A DNA stretch of 9,531 nt from Betaproteobacteria bacterium (GCA_005889025.1 VBCZ01000431.1:2135-11665), one strand, 5' to 3'; shown: positions 1 through 6,331, counted from the first letter of the stretch. The notes: generated from the sequence alone by a model not told the origin. Made by a program: numbers and translations.

Positions 1-19
1 CGCGATTGGTTCATGGATG

Positions 20-95
20 CGTCATCCCCGCGGAAGCGGGGATCCAGTGTCTTACGGCGAAAGCCAAATGGATTCCCGCGTGCACGGGAATGACG
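20..95. repeat. Inverted-repeat unit, first copy (dRS3/MITE-like)
   Basis: The left end CGTCATCCCCGC is an imperfect inverted match to the right end, which closes with GGGAATGACG. Each end also folds on itself: CCCCGC-GGAA-GCGGGG at 26-41 and TTCCCG...CGGGAA at 73-90. GGATCCAG and TGGATTCC bound the central spacer. This resembles the abundant 'GTCATTCCCGCG...' dispersed repeats of betaproteobacteria and Neisseria, which are non-coding. Membership of that class is inferred from pattern alone. Confidence 0.75.
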
Positions 96-129
96 GCAGA
101 AAGGATAGGCCACGATTGGTCCGTGGATG

Positions 130-205
130 CGTCATCCCCGCGGAAGCGGGGATCCAGTGTCTTACGGCGAAAGCCAAATGGATTCCCGCGTGCGCGGGAA
201 TGACG
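130..205. repeat. Inverted-repeat unit, second copy
   Basis: This is the same unit as at 20-95, shifted by exactly 110 bases. The single change within it, A to G at 194, lengthens the right-hand stem to TTCCCGCG/CGCGGGAA. Confidence 0.75.
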
Positions 206-321
206 GCAGAAAGGATAGGCCGCGATTGGTTCATGGACATAAAAATGACGGGTCGCTCGCGCGGGAATGACGGCGTAAAGAGACGCCCGGCTGCTCGAAA
301 CGAATGGATGAGGCGAGGTCA

Positions 322-1164
322 ATGACGGTCTATCTCAATGGTCGATTTCTTCCTCTCGAGGATGCGAAAATTTCCGTGCTCGACCGCGGATTCATTTATG
401 GCGACGGCGTCTACGAGCTTATTCCGGTCTACGGCCGCAAGCCCTTCCGGCTGAAGCAGCACCTCGCGCGCCTGCAGCGCAGCCTCGATGGCATACGTCT
501 TGCCAATCCGTATTCCGACCTCGAGTGGGAGCGTATCATCGGCGAGCTGATTGGCCGCATGCCTTTCGACGATCAGGGCGTATATTTTCAGGTGACGAGA
601 GGCGTGGCCAAGCGCGACCACGCTTTTCCGACCGAAACGGCGCCGACCGTGTTCATGATGAGCAATCCGCTCGCGCTGCCATCGGCGGACTCCGTCGAGC
701 GCGGCGTCGCGGTGGTCACGGCCAAAGACGAGCGTTGGCTGCATTGCGACCTCAAGACGATCTCGCTCCTTGGCAACGTGCTCGCGCGTCAGTTGGCAGT
801 TGACGGCGGCGCCGTCGAAGCCGTGCTCTTCCGCGACGGTCATCTGACCGAAGCGTCGGCATCGAACGTACTGATCGTCCGCGACGGCGTCATTGTCGCT
901 CCGCCCAAGGACAATCAAATTCTTCCCGGTATCACCTACGATGCGGCTTTCGAGGTGGCGCGCGAAGGCAGTTTGGCCGTCGAAGTCAGGCCGATCCCGC
1001 GGGAGGAGGCACTGCATGCGGACGAGATGTGGCTGTCATCGTCGACGAAGGAGATCCTCGCGGTGACGAAGGTCGACGGCCAACCATTCGCCGGCGGACG
1101 CCCGGGTCCGGTTTTCCGGAAAATTTACGCACTGTTTCAGGCGAGCAAGCTCAAAGCAGGCTGA
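322..1164 (+). CDS. dat: D-amino-acid aminotransferase (fold-type IV PLP enzyme)
   Basis: This 280-residue protein transfers the amino group between D-amino acids and 2-oxo acids (for example D-alanine plus 2-oxoglutarate giving pyruvate plus D-glutamate), in the cytoplasm with pyridoxal phosphate. K145 in CDLKTISLLGN is the expected Schiff-base lysine and E177 in LTEASASN the residue near the cofactor ring. Y31, R98 and H100 (QVTRGVAKRDHAFP) match the carboxylate-binding trio of Bacillus D-amino-acid transaminase at the same numbers as I remember them. These features favour a D-specific enzyme over branched-chain aminotransferase or aminodeoxychorismate lyase. I chose ATG 322 because GAGG motifs lie 3-8 bases upstream; an in-frame ATG at 304 would add six residues. 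The gene converges on the flavin reductase gene nine bases after its stop. In related genomes I expect ybeD-lipB-lipA directly downstream; here two other genes intervene. Confidence 0.9.
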   Translation: MTVYLNGRFLPLEDAKISVLDRGFIYGDGVYELIPVYGRKPFRLKQHLARLQRSLDGIRLANPYSDLEWERIIGELIGRMPFDDQGVYFQVTRGVAKRDHAFPTETAPTVFMMSNPLALPSADSVERGVAVVTAKDERWLHCDLKTISLLGNVLARQLAVDGGAVEAVLFRDGHLTEASASNVLIVRDGVIVAPPKDNQILPGITYDAAFEVAREGSLAVEVRPIPREEALHADEMWLSSSTKEILAVTKVDGQPFAGGRPGPVFRKIYALFQASKLKAG

Positions 1165-1173
1165 CCACCGTCG

Positions 1174-1713
1174 TCAGCCGCGGTTTGCGCCGCCTGCACG
1201 CAGGGCATCGCTGTGATAACGGCCGTCGTGCCAAACCAGCGGCGGCAGCGATCGGCAGGCGCAGGTCTCGACTTCTCCTATAAAGAGCATGTGATCGCCC
1301 ACCGGGTGCCGCGAATGGTTTCGGCACTCCAACCATGCCACACATCCTTCGATCAGCGGCGCGGCGGCATCGCCGAGCTGGTAGCGCACTCCCGCAAAGC
1401 GGTCGGCATGCGGCCGCGAGAAGCGCCGTGCCAGATCGACCTGATCGTGCGCGAGCACGTTGACTGCGTATCGGGTTGCCCGCTCGAACGCCGCCAGACT
1501 TCGCGATCGTCGGCCAAGGCTCCAGATGATAAGTGGCGGATCGAGCGACACCGAGTTGAACGAGGCCGCTGTAAATCCTACAAAGTCTTCCTCGTCGCCC
1601 CGCGCGGCGATGATCGTGACGCCGGTGGCGAACTGCGCCAACGCGTCGCGAAAGCGGCGCTCGGTGATGGCGTTTCGCGGCGCTCGTTCGGCTGACATCG
1701 GGAACGCGGTCAT
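1174..1713 (-). CDS. Flavin reductase family protein (FMN-binding split barrel)
   Basis: This is a protein of about 179 residues spanning one flavin reductase-like domain. Enzymes of this family use NAD(P)H to reduce free FMN or FAD, often for a partner monooxygenase. Visible signatures are FRDALAQFATGVTII (21-35), the flavin-binding stretch GFTAASFNSVSLDPP (46-60), YAVNVLAHDQ (82-91) and GDHMLFIGEV (139-148). No monooxygenase partner is encoded nearby, so the substrate system is unknown. The start is uncertain: ATG 1713 and ATG 1698 are both possible and neither has a clear ribosome binding site, while a TTG at 1740 seems unlikely. The gene is convergent with dat and divergent from cfa. It could be an HpaC-like or NTA-monooxygenase component B-like reductase; sequence alone does not decide. 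Confidence 0.85.
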   Translation of the reverse strand: MTAFPMSAERAPRNAITERRFRDALAQFATGVTIIAARGDEEDFVGFTAASFNSVSLDPPLIIWSLGRRSRSLAAFERATRYAVNVLAHDQVDLARRFSRPHADRFAGVRYQLGDAAAPLIEGCVAWLECRNHSRHPVGDHMLFIGEVETCACRSLPPLVWHDGRYHSDALRAGGANRG

Positions 1714-1778
1714 CTTAGGCGGCACCGCCAAGGGTGTCAAAGACCCACGGCGAGCGCGAGCGACGACAAGCAGGTTTC

Positions 1779-1807
1779 TTAACCGATGGCCCGGAGGCTG
1801 GTAAAAT
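1779..1807 (+). promoter_or_regulatory. Candidate sigma-70 promoter of cfa
   Basis: TTAACC (1779-1784) and TAAAAT (1802-1807) are separated by 17 bases. They match the -35 and -10 consensus at four and five of six positions. TG at 1799-1800 adds an extended -10. Transcription would start near 1814, about 34 bases before the ATG at 1848. The site lies inside the possible N-terminal extension from 1734 and so argues against that extension. Confidence 0.6.
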
Positions 1808-1847
1808 CATATTCCGCGCCAAGGCTACGCGCCCACTCCCCAAGAGC

Positions 1848-3053
1848 ATGAAAGCGCCGCTCTCAAAAATTGTCGCGAGTCGGTATGCCGGGCGAAACCT
1901 GCCTGTCGCCGTCGTGCTCCCTGATGGCGGGCGTGTCCCACTGTCCGAGACACCCGAAATCGACGTCTATGCGCGCACCTGGAACGGCCTCAGGGCGCTC
2001 GCCTGGCCGCAGCTTGGCAAGCTTGCCCGCGCGTATGTCCACAACGACATCGATTTCTCCGGCGGCGCCCGGCGCGTGCTCAATGTCGCGGAAGCGCTCG
2101 TGGGCAGCGTTTCCCACGGCAGCGACGCCGCACGCAGCCGGGCTCTCGGCTGGTGGCACCAGCACCGAGGCAATAAGGCGAACATCCAGCATCATTACGA
2201 TGTCTCGAACGCGTTCTATCGGCTTTGGCTGGACGAGCGCATGGTCTATTCCTGCGCCTATTTCAAGACCGATGCGGACACGCTGGATCAGGCGCAAGCG
2301 CAAAAACTCGACCATGTCTGTCGCAAGTTGATGCTCAAGCCCGGAGAGGACTTCCTCGACATCGGTTGTGGCTGGGGCGGATTGATATTCTGGGCTGCGC
2401 AGAACTACGGCGTGAATGCAACCGGCATCACGCTGTCGCAGCGTCAGTTCGACTACGTCAGCGCCAAGATTGCCGAGCTCGGGTTGACCGGACGCGTCAG
2501 CGTCCGGCTGGTCGATTATGCCGAGCTTCCGGCGGATCGGCTCTACGACAAGATCGCGAGCATCGGCATGTTCGAGCACGTCGGCGTGCGGAAGTATCCA
2601 CGCTATTTCGGCAAGATCTATCGCCTGCTCAAACCGGGCGGCATGGTGATGAATCACGGCATCACCCAGAATCAAGTCGGCGTCGAGAGCCTCGGCAGCG
2701 GCATCGGCGATTTCGTCGAGGAGTACGTTTTCCCGGGCGGCCAGATTGCGCACGTGGCGCGGGTTATCGAAGGCCTCGCGGCGCAGGGACTCGAGCTTAT
2801 CGACGCCGAGGCGCTGCGAGAGCACTATGCGCGCACGCTGTGGTCTTGGGTCGATCGGCTCGAAGCGAACGCCGATATAGCACGTCGTGAAGTCGGCGAG
2901 GAGAAGTTCCGCATTTGGCGTATCTATCTCGCGGGGTCAGCGCATGCGTTCGATCGCGGCTGGCTGTCGATCTTCCAGCTGCTCGCCGGCAAACCGCTTC
3001 CCGATGGGAAGCTGCCGCATCCCGCAACGCGCGACTACATGTATCCGCGCTAG
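1848..3053 (+). CDS. cfa: Cyclopropane-fatty-acyl-phospholipid synthase
   Basis: This 401-residue enzyme is predicted to use S-adenosylmethionine to add a methylene bridge across double bonds of membrane phospholipid acyl chains. An N-terminal lipid-binding region (about 1-110) precedes a methyltransferase domain. Motifs include QHHYDVSNAFYRLWLD (114-129), MVYSCAYF with the conserved cysteine C136, the SAM-binding loop DIGCGWGG (171-178), GITLSQRQ (193-200), GMFEHVG with active-site glutamate E243, and EEYVFPGG in the C-terminal half. I chose ATG 1848 because it follows a good promoter and opens the conserved region; the frame is open back to 1734, but that would include the promoter. The gene is divergent from the flavin reductase gene across 134 bp. 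Related SAM-dependent fatty-acid modifying methyltransferases share the motifs, so the exact product could differ. Confidence 0.9.
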   Translation: MKAPLSKIVASRYAGRNLPVAVVLPDGGRVPLSETPEIDVYARTWNGLRALAWPQLGKLARAYVHNDIDFSGGARRVLNVAEALVGSVSHGSDAARSRALGWWHQHRGNKANIQHHYDVSNAFYRLWLDERMVYSCAYFKTDADTLDQAQAQKLDHVCRKLMLKPGEDFLDIGCGWGGLIFWAAQNYGVNATGITLSQRQFDYVSAKIAELGLTGRVSVRLVDYAELPADRLYDKIASIGMFEHVGVRKYPRYFGKIYRLLKPGGMVMNHGITQNQVGVESLGSGIGDFVEEYVFPGGQIAHVARVIEGLAAQGLELIDAEALREHYARTLWSWVDRLEANADIARREVGEEKFRIWRIYLAGSAHAFDRGWLSIFQLLAGKPLPDGKLPHPATRDYMYPR

Positions 3054-3073
3054 GCTTGTATCCGCATTAGGCT
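3040..3073 (+). repeat. 17-bp tandem duplication over the cfa stop codon
   Basis: TGTATCCGCGCTAGGCT (3040-3056) is followed at once by TGTATCCGCATTAGGCT (3057-3073), identical at 15 of 17 bases. The first copy contains the cfa stop codon TAG (3051-3053). It looks like a local slippage duplication in the short gap before ybeD. I see no terminator hairpin here. Confidence 0.8.
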
Positions 3074-3118
3074 TCGTCCACGCTTGCGCAGCGCACACTG
3101 CGGCCCCATATTGTCGCC

Positions 3119-3400
3119 ATGGAAACGCAAAAGTCACAGAAATCCGAATCGTTGCTGGAATTCCCCTGCGCTTTTCCCATCAAGATCATGGGGCGGACGC
3201 AGGATGGTTTCGCCCAGACCATTCTGGGCATCGTGCTGCGCCACGTCCCCGACTACGACAGCGGGACGATGGAGATGCGCGCGTCGCGCGAGGGCAATTA
3301 CCTGTCCCTGACCTGCGTTGTCAACGCGTCGTCGAAGAACCAGCTCGACGATCTTTATCGCGAGCTTTCGGGTCACCCGCAAGTAGTGATGGTCCTCTAA
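3119..3400 (+). CDS. ybeD: YbeD/DUF493 family protein
   Basis: This is a small cytoplasmic protein of 93 residues, close to the usual 85-100 of the DUF493 family. The family hallmarks are visible: an N-terminal LLEFPCAFPIKIMG (about 12-25), a central segment with MRASREGNYLSLTCVV, and a C-terminal LYRELSGHPQVVMVL. The fold is ferredoxin-like and reminiscent of ACT regulatory domains, but the biochemical role is not established. The gene regularly sits just upstream of lipB, as it does here, which suggests but does not prove a link to lipoate metabolism. The ATG at 3119 has no strong Shine-Dalgarno sequence. The gap to lipB is 89 bases. Confidence 0.9.
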   Translation: METQKSQKSESLLEFPCAFPIKIMGRTQDGFAQTILGIVLRHVPDYDSGTMEMRASREGNYLSLTCVVNASSKNQLDDLYRELSGHPQVVMVL

Positions 3401-3489
3401 CGGCGCGAGGCATGCGGCACGAAACCGCTCTTGCCGCGCCGTCCCGAGGATGCAATCCATGGCAGGGCTCGATCCGACCGGGCGAGCCG

Positions 3490-4122
3490 ATGGTCAGGGC
3501 GCTGGGGCAAAGCGACTATGTCGCGACCTGGCGCGCGATGCAGGCTTTTACCGCTGCGCGCACCGACAGCACCGCCGATGAAATCTGGCTCACCGAGCAC
3601 CCGCCCATCTACACGCTCGGCCTCGCCGGGCGCCGCGAGCATTTGCTGCGGGACACCGGCATCCCCGTGCTCAAAGTCGATCGCGGAGGGCAGATCACTT
3701 ATCACGGCCCGGGTCAGCTCGTGGTTTATGTGATGCTCAACCTGAAGCGCTACGGGATAGGGGTGCGCACGCTCGTCCGGGTCATCGAGGCAAGCGTGAT
3801 ACAATTGCTTGATTCGTATGATATTAAAGGGTACGGTCGGATCGACGCCCCCGGTGTATACCTGCGCCGGGCTTCGACCGAAGCCAAAATAGCCGCGCTC
3901 GGCTTGAAGGTGCGCAACGGCTGCACTTACCACGGCCTTGCACTCAACCAAGACATGGATCTCTCACCCTTTGCTGACATCGACCCCTGCGGCTACAAGG
4001 GGCTCGCGGTCACTCAGCTCAAGGATGTCGGTGTCGCCGCGCCGCGCGCAGAGATCGAAGCGCGCCTGGTTGCCGCGTTTTCCACGGCGCTGCACGCCTT
4101 CTCCGCGAAAGGGTTGGCGTGA
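3490..4122 (+). CDS. lipB: Octanoyl-[acyl-carrier-protein]:protein octanoyltransferase
   Basis: This 210-residue cytoplasmic enzyme moves octanoyl from acyl carrier protein to the lipoyl-domain lysine of 2-oxoacid dehydrogenases and glycine cleavage H protein, the first step of lipoate synthesis. Visible motifs are EHPPIYTLGLAG (36-47), DRGGQITYHGPGQLVVY (64-80), the catalytic lysine K133 in EAKIAALGLKVRNG, GCTYHGLALNQDMDLSPF (144-161) and the acyl-accepting cysteine C167 in IDPCGYKG. ATG 3490 gives the normal family length and the typical opening VRALGQSDYVATWRAMQ. An in-frame ATG at 3412 would add 26 unconserved residues, and the frame stays open back into cfa, which looks fortuitous. The stop overlaps the GTG of lipA by four bases, indicating translational coupling. 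Confidence 0.93.
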   Translation: MVRALGQSDYVATWRAMQAFTAARTDSTADEIWLTEHPPIYTLGLAGRREHLLRDTGIPVLKVDRGGQITYHGPGQLVVYVMLNLKRYGIGVRTLVRVIEASVIQLLDSYDIKGYGRIDAPGVYLRRASTEAKIAALGLKVRNGCTYHGLALNQDMDLSPFADIDPCGYKGLAVTQLKDVGVAAPRAEIEARLVAAFSTALHAFSAKGLA

Positions 4123-5102
4123 ACGGGCCCGCAGGCTTGGAAACAATGCGCCCGCTTCCCATCGAGCCCGGCGTCAAGCAACGGGGCGATGCGAAGACCG
4201 CTCGGGTGTTCGCGAAATACGACATCAAGGTCGTCGCCGCAGAGCGGCTGAAAAAGCCGGACTGGATCCGGGTGCGCGCGCCTTCGAGTCCGCGTTTCTA
4301 CGAGATCAAGCGCATCCTGCGCGAGCACAATCTGCACACGGTGTGCGAGGAGGCATCGTGCCCTAACATCGGCGAGTGCTTTGGCAAAGGCACCGCGACG
4401 TTCATGATCATGGGCGATATCTGCACCCGGCGCTGTCCCTTTTGCGACGTCGGCCACGGCCGTCCGCTGGCGCTCGACCCCGACGAGCCGGCGAATCTTG
4501 CCGCGACCATCTCCGCGCTCAAGCTTTCATACGTCGTGATCACCAGCGTCGACCGCGACGACCTGCGCGACGGCGGTGCCCGTCATTTCGTCGATTGCAT
4601 CGGTGCGGTTCGCGAGCGCTCTCCCGAGACCCGGATCGAGGTGCTGGTCCCCGATTTTCGGGGGCGCCTCGAGGGCGCGCTCGATATCCTCGCCGAAGCT
4701 CCGCCCGACGTGATGAACCACAACCTCGAGACGGTTCCGCGCCTGTACAAACAGGCGCGCCCGGGCTCGGATTATGGACACTCGCTCAAGCTCCTCCGCG
4801 ACTTCAAGGCCCGTTTTCCGGAAATCCCGACCAAGTCGGGCCTGATGGTGGGTTTGGGCGAAACCGATGACGAGCTGATCGGCGTACTGCGCGATATGCG
4901 GGCGCACGATATCGATATGCTGACCATCGGCCAATACCTGCAGCCGACGGCGGGTCACCTGCCGGTGCTGCGATATGTGCACCCCGACACGTTCGCGATG
5001 TTCGAGCGCGAAGCGCTTGCGCTCGGCTTCAGGCACGCGGCGGTCGGCGCGATGGTGCGCTCGTCGTATCACGCCGATCAACAGGCGCACGGCGTCCTGT
5101 AG
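4119..5102 (+). CDS. lipA: Lipoyl synthase (radical SAM)
   Basis: This 327-residue radical-SAM enzyme inserts two sulfur atoms into protein-bound octanoyl groups, completing the lipoyl cofactor. The auxiliary, sulfur-donating 4Fe-4S cluster is held by C76, C81 and C87 (CEEASCPNIGEC), with the serine of the C-terminal RSSYHA motif (314-319) as the fourth ligand. The radical-SAM cluster is held by C102, C106 and C109 (CTRRCPFC). Further family blocks are VVITSVDRDDLRDGGA, MNHNLETVPRLY, TKSGLMVGLGE and IGQYLQPTAGHLPV. The GTG start at 4119 overlaps the lipB stop (GTGA) and is preceded by AAGGG (4109-4113) at good spacing. ATG 4146 is an alternative that would shorten the protein by nine residues. 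No terminator is visible in the 28 bases before the next gene, so read-through is possible. Confidence 0.95.
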   Translation: MNGPAGLETMRPLPIEPGVKQRGDAKTARVFAKYDIKVVAAERLKKPDWIRVRAPSSPRFYEIKRILREHNLHTVCEEASCPNIGECFGKGTATFMIMGDICTRRCPFCDVGHGRPLALDPDEPANLAATISALKLSYVVITSVDRDDLRDGGARHFVDCIGAVRERSPETRIEVLVPDFRGRLEGALDILAEAPPDVMNHNLETVPRLYKQARPGSDYGHSLKLLRDFKARFPEIPTKSGLMVGLGETDDELIGVLRDMRAHDIDMLTIGQYLQPTAGHLPVLRYVHPDTFAMFEREALALGFRHAAVGAMVRSSYHADQQAHGVL

Positions 5103-5120
5103 CGTCTTAAAGATTCCAAC

Positions 5121-5126
5121 GGAGAG
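5121..5126 (+). promoter_or_regulatory. Shine-Dalgarno that fixes the solute-binding protein start
   Basis: GGAGAG ends four bases before ATG 5131, one of the strongest ribosome binding sites in the window. The same frame is open upstream to 4975 inside lipA, but this site and the signal peptide that follows show that 5131 is the start. Confidence 0.8.
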
Positions 5127-5130
5127 TCAC

Positions 5131-6150
5131 ATGAGCAAGCGGCTGCCGCGCGCGATCGCCGCGATCGCCGCGATCGCGTTGGCCTCGTTTTCGATAGGCG
5201 TCGCCCGCGCCGACATCTCGGAGGTGCGGATCTCGCACGGGTTCGGCGTGCTGTATTTGCCGTTGATGGTGATGTCGAGCGAAAAACTGATGGAGAAGCA
5301 CGCCAAGGCCGCCGGCTTGGGCGACATCAAGGCGACGTATCGCGTGCTCGACGGTGGCAACGTGATCAACGATGCGATGCTCTCGGGCGCCCTCGACATC
5401 GCATCGATTGGTGTGGCCGGATTCCTGACGCTTTGGGCAAAAGCGAAGGACAACCCGGCGCTCGAAATTCGGGGCTTGTCCGGGATGAGCTCGTCGTCAC
5501 TTTACCTCATGACGCGCAACCCCAACGTCAAGTCGCTCAAAGACTTCACCGACAAGGATCGCATCGCCGTGCCCGGCATCAAGACCTCGCTGCCTGCGGT
5601 CATCCTGCACATGGCCGCGGCGAAGGAGTTCGGCGACGCCAATTACTCCAAGCTCGACCCCATCACCGTCGGCCTTCCGCATCCCGACGCTCTTGGCGTG
5701 CTTCTTTCCGGGCGAGGCGAAATAAACAGCCACATGGCATCTCCGCCGTTCTCGTACATCGAGGATTCGACGCCCGGCCTTCATCGCGTGTTCAATTCGG
5801 TCGACGTCCTCGGCAATATCACACTCGACATGACCTACACGACACGAAAGTTCTACGAGGCCAATCCCAAACTTTGCTCGGCGTTTATCGCCGCGATGAA
5901 CGAGGCCAATGCGCTGATCGCGAAGGACAAGAAAAAAGCGGCCGATATCTACCTTGCGGTATCGAAGCAGAAGTCCTCGGCGGAAGAGATCGTGAAGATT
6001 CTCAACGATCCGAACTCGAAATTTTCCACGGTGCCCGACGGCACCATGAAATACGCCGAATTCATGTCCCGCGTCGGGACGATCAAGGCCCGGCCGGCAT
6101 CATGGAAGGACCTTTTTTTCCCGACGATCCACGCGGTTGCCGGAAGCTGA
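5131..6150 (+). CDS. ABC transporter substrate-binding protein, NMT1/SsuA-TauA type
   Basis: This 339-residue protein is predicted to be periplasmic. Its Sec signal peptide has KRLPR at the N-terminus, a hydrophobic core of alanine and isoleucine, and a cleavage site after A27 (VARA|D). The mature part has the features of NMT1/THI5-like type-2 periplasmic binding proteins: an opening ISHGFGVLYLPLMV, DGGNVINDAMLSGALDIASIG with the usual pattern for judging the bound ligand, a KSLKDFTDKDRIAVPG block and a late KARPASWKDLFFP block. Relatives bind sulfonates, taurine, nitrate-like ions or pyrimidine precursors; the ligand here cannot be read from sequence. No permease or ATPase gene is in view, so it must work with components encoded elsewhere or lies in a broken operon. 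It follows lipA by 28 bases. The window contains nothing that would confirm a sulfur-supply role. Confidence 0.87.
   Translation: MSKRLPRAIAAIAAIALASFSIGVARADISEVRISHGFGVLYLPLMVMSSEKLMEKHAKAAGLGDIKATYRVLDGGNVINDAMLSGALDIASIGVAGFLTLWAKAKDNPALEIRGLSGMSSSSLYLMTRNPNVKSLKDFTDKDRIAVPGIKTSLPAVILHMAAAKEFGDANYSKLDPITVGLPHPDALGVLLSGRGEINSHMASPPFSYIEDSTPGLHRVFNSVDVLGNITLDMTYTTRKFYEANPKLCSAFIAAMNEANALIAKDKKKAADIYLAVSKQKSSAEEIVKILNDPNSKFSTVPDGTMKYAEFMSRVGTIKARPASWKDLFFPTIHAVAGS
5152..5178 (+). repeat. Three 9-bp repeats inside the signal-peptide core
   Basis: GCGATCGCC occurs twice and is followed by GCGATCGCG, encoding Ala-Ile-Ala units in the hydrophobic core of the signal peptide. Each unit contains the palindrome GCGATCGC or its core CGATCG. 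A change in copy number would keep the frame and alter core length by three residues. Confidence 0.8.
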
Positions 6151-6159
6151 CGCGGATGT

Positions 6160-6195
6160 CCAAGAGCAGCCCGCCGTAGGACGGGCTGCGATTGG
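6160..6195. repeat. 36-bp dispersed repeat, copy 1, with hairpin
   Basis: The copy begins CCAAGAGC and ends GCGATTGG, and it recurs without change at 6263-6298. Inside is a hairpin AGCCCG-CCGTAGGA-CGGGCT (6168-6187). It begins nine bases after the stop of the binding-protein gene. The hairpin has no following T-run on the + strand, so a role as intrinsic terminator is only possible, not shown. GTAG within it recalls REP elements, but a match to that class is a guess. Confidence 0.85.
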
Positions 6196-6203
6196 AGACA
6201 GCC

Positions 6204-6247
6204 GCGTCATCCCGGGCGAGTGCACAGCGCGAGACCCGGGATCCAAG
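6204..6247. repeat. Palindromic repeat between the twin 36-bp copies
   Basis: The element opens GCGTCATCCC and closes GGGATCCAAG, with a seven-base stem TCCCGGG/CCCGGGA (6210-6216 with 6235-6241). It resembles the common 'GTCATCCCGGGCGAG...' dispersed repeat of proteobacteria and is related in layout to the units at the left end of the window. Confidence 0.75.
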
Positions 6248-6262
6248 AATTTTGCCTTGAGG

Positions 6263-6298
6263 CCAAGAGCAGCCCGCCGTAGGACGGGCTGCGATTGG
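6263..6298. repeat. 36-bp dispersed repeat, copy 2, with hairpin
   Basis: This copy is identical to 6160-6195 and lies 103 bases further on in the same orientation. Its hairpin is at 6271-6290. It lies 33 bases beyond the mltA stop in the convergent gap 6151-6331, which otherwise contains no gene. Confidence 0.85.
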
Positions 6299-6331
6299 CT
6301 GCGGCGGCGCGAGCCACACGCCACGAGCGTG

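Larger units (their letters stand above)
1..274. repeat. Tandem array of a 110-bp palindromic repeat, with a decayed third copy
   Basis: Bases 1-110 and 111-220 align without gaps and differ at only four positions (offsets 2, 11, 13 and 84). A third copy starts at 221, keeps about 17 bases of the head (221-237), then resumes only at 259-274 with the tail GCGCGGGAATGACGGC, so its middle is lost or replaced. Short ORFs through the array read the repeat and look non-coding. The array begins at the window edge and may extend further left. It occupies the whole region upstream of the aminotransferase gene; I see no convincing promoter in it. Confidence 0.9.

Noticed and set aside
1..220. CRISPR-like repetition
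   Set aside because: Two 110-bp direct copies with no separate spacers, and internal palindromes of dispersed-repeat type, do not fit a CRISPR array.
11..325. Short ORFs of about 60-100 codons in the left repeat array
   Set aside because: They exist on both strands because the repeat lacks stops; their sequence is simply the repeat translated and has no gene-like signals.
1863..2825. A 320-codon open frame on the minus strand within cfa
   Set aside because: It is antisense to the conserved methyltransferase codons of cfa and shows no domain.
2887..3489. Long upstream extension of the lipB frame
   Set aside because: It crosses the end of cfa and the whole of ybeD in another frame, and LipB proteins are about 210 residues, which the start at 3490 gives.
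6160..6298. Intrinsic terminators at the hairpins
   Set aside because: The stems are only six to seven pairs and are not followed by a T-run on either strand, so I list them as repeats, not terminators.
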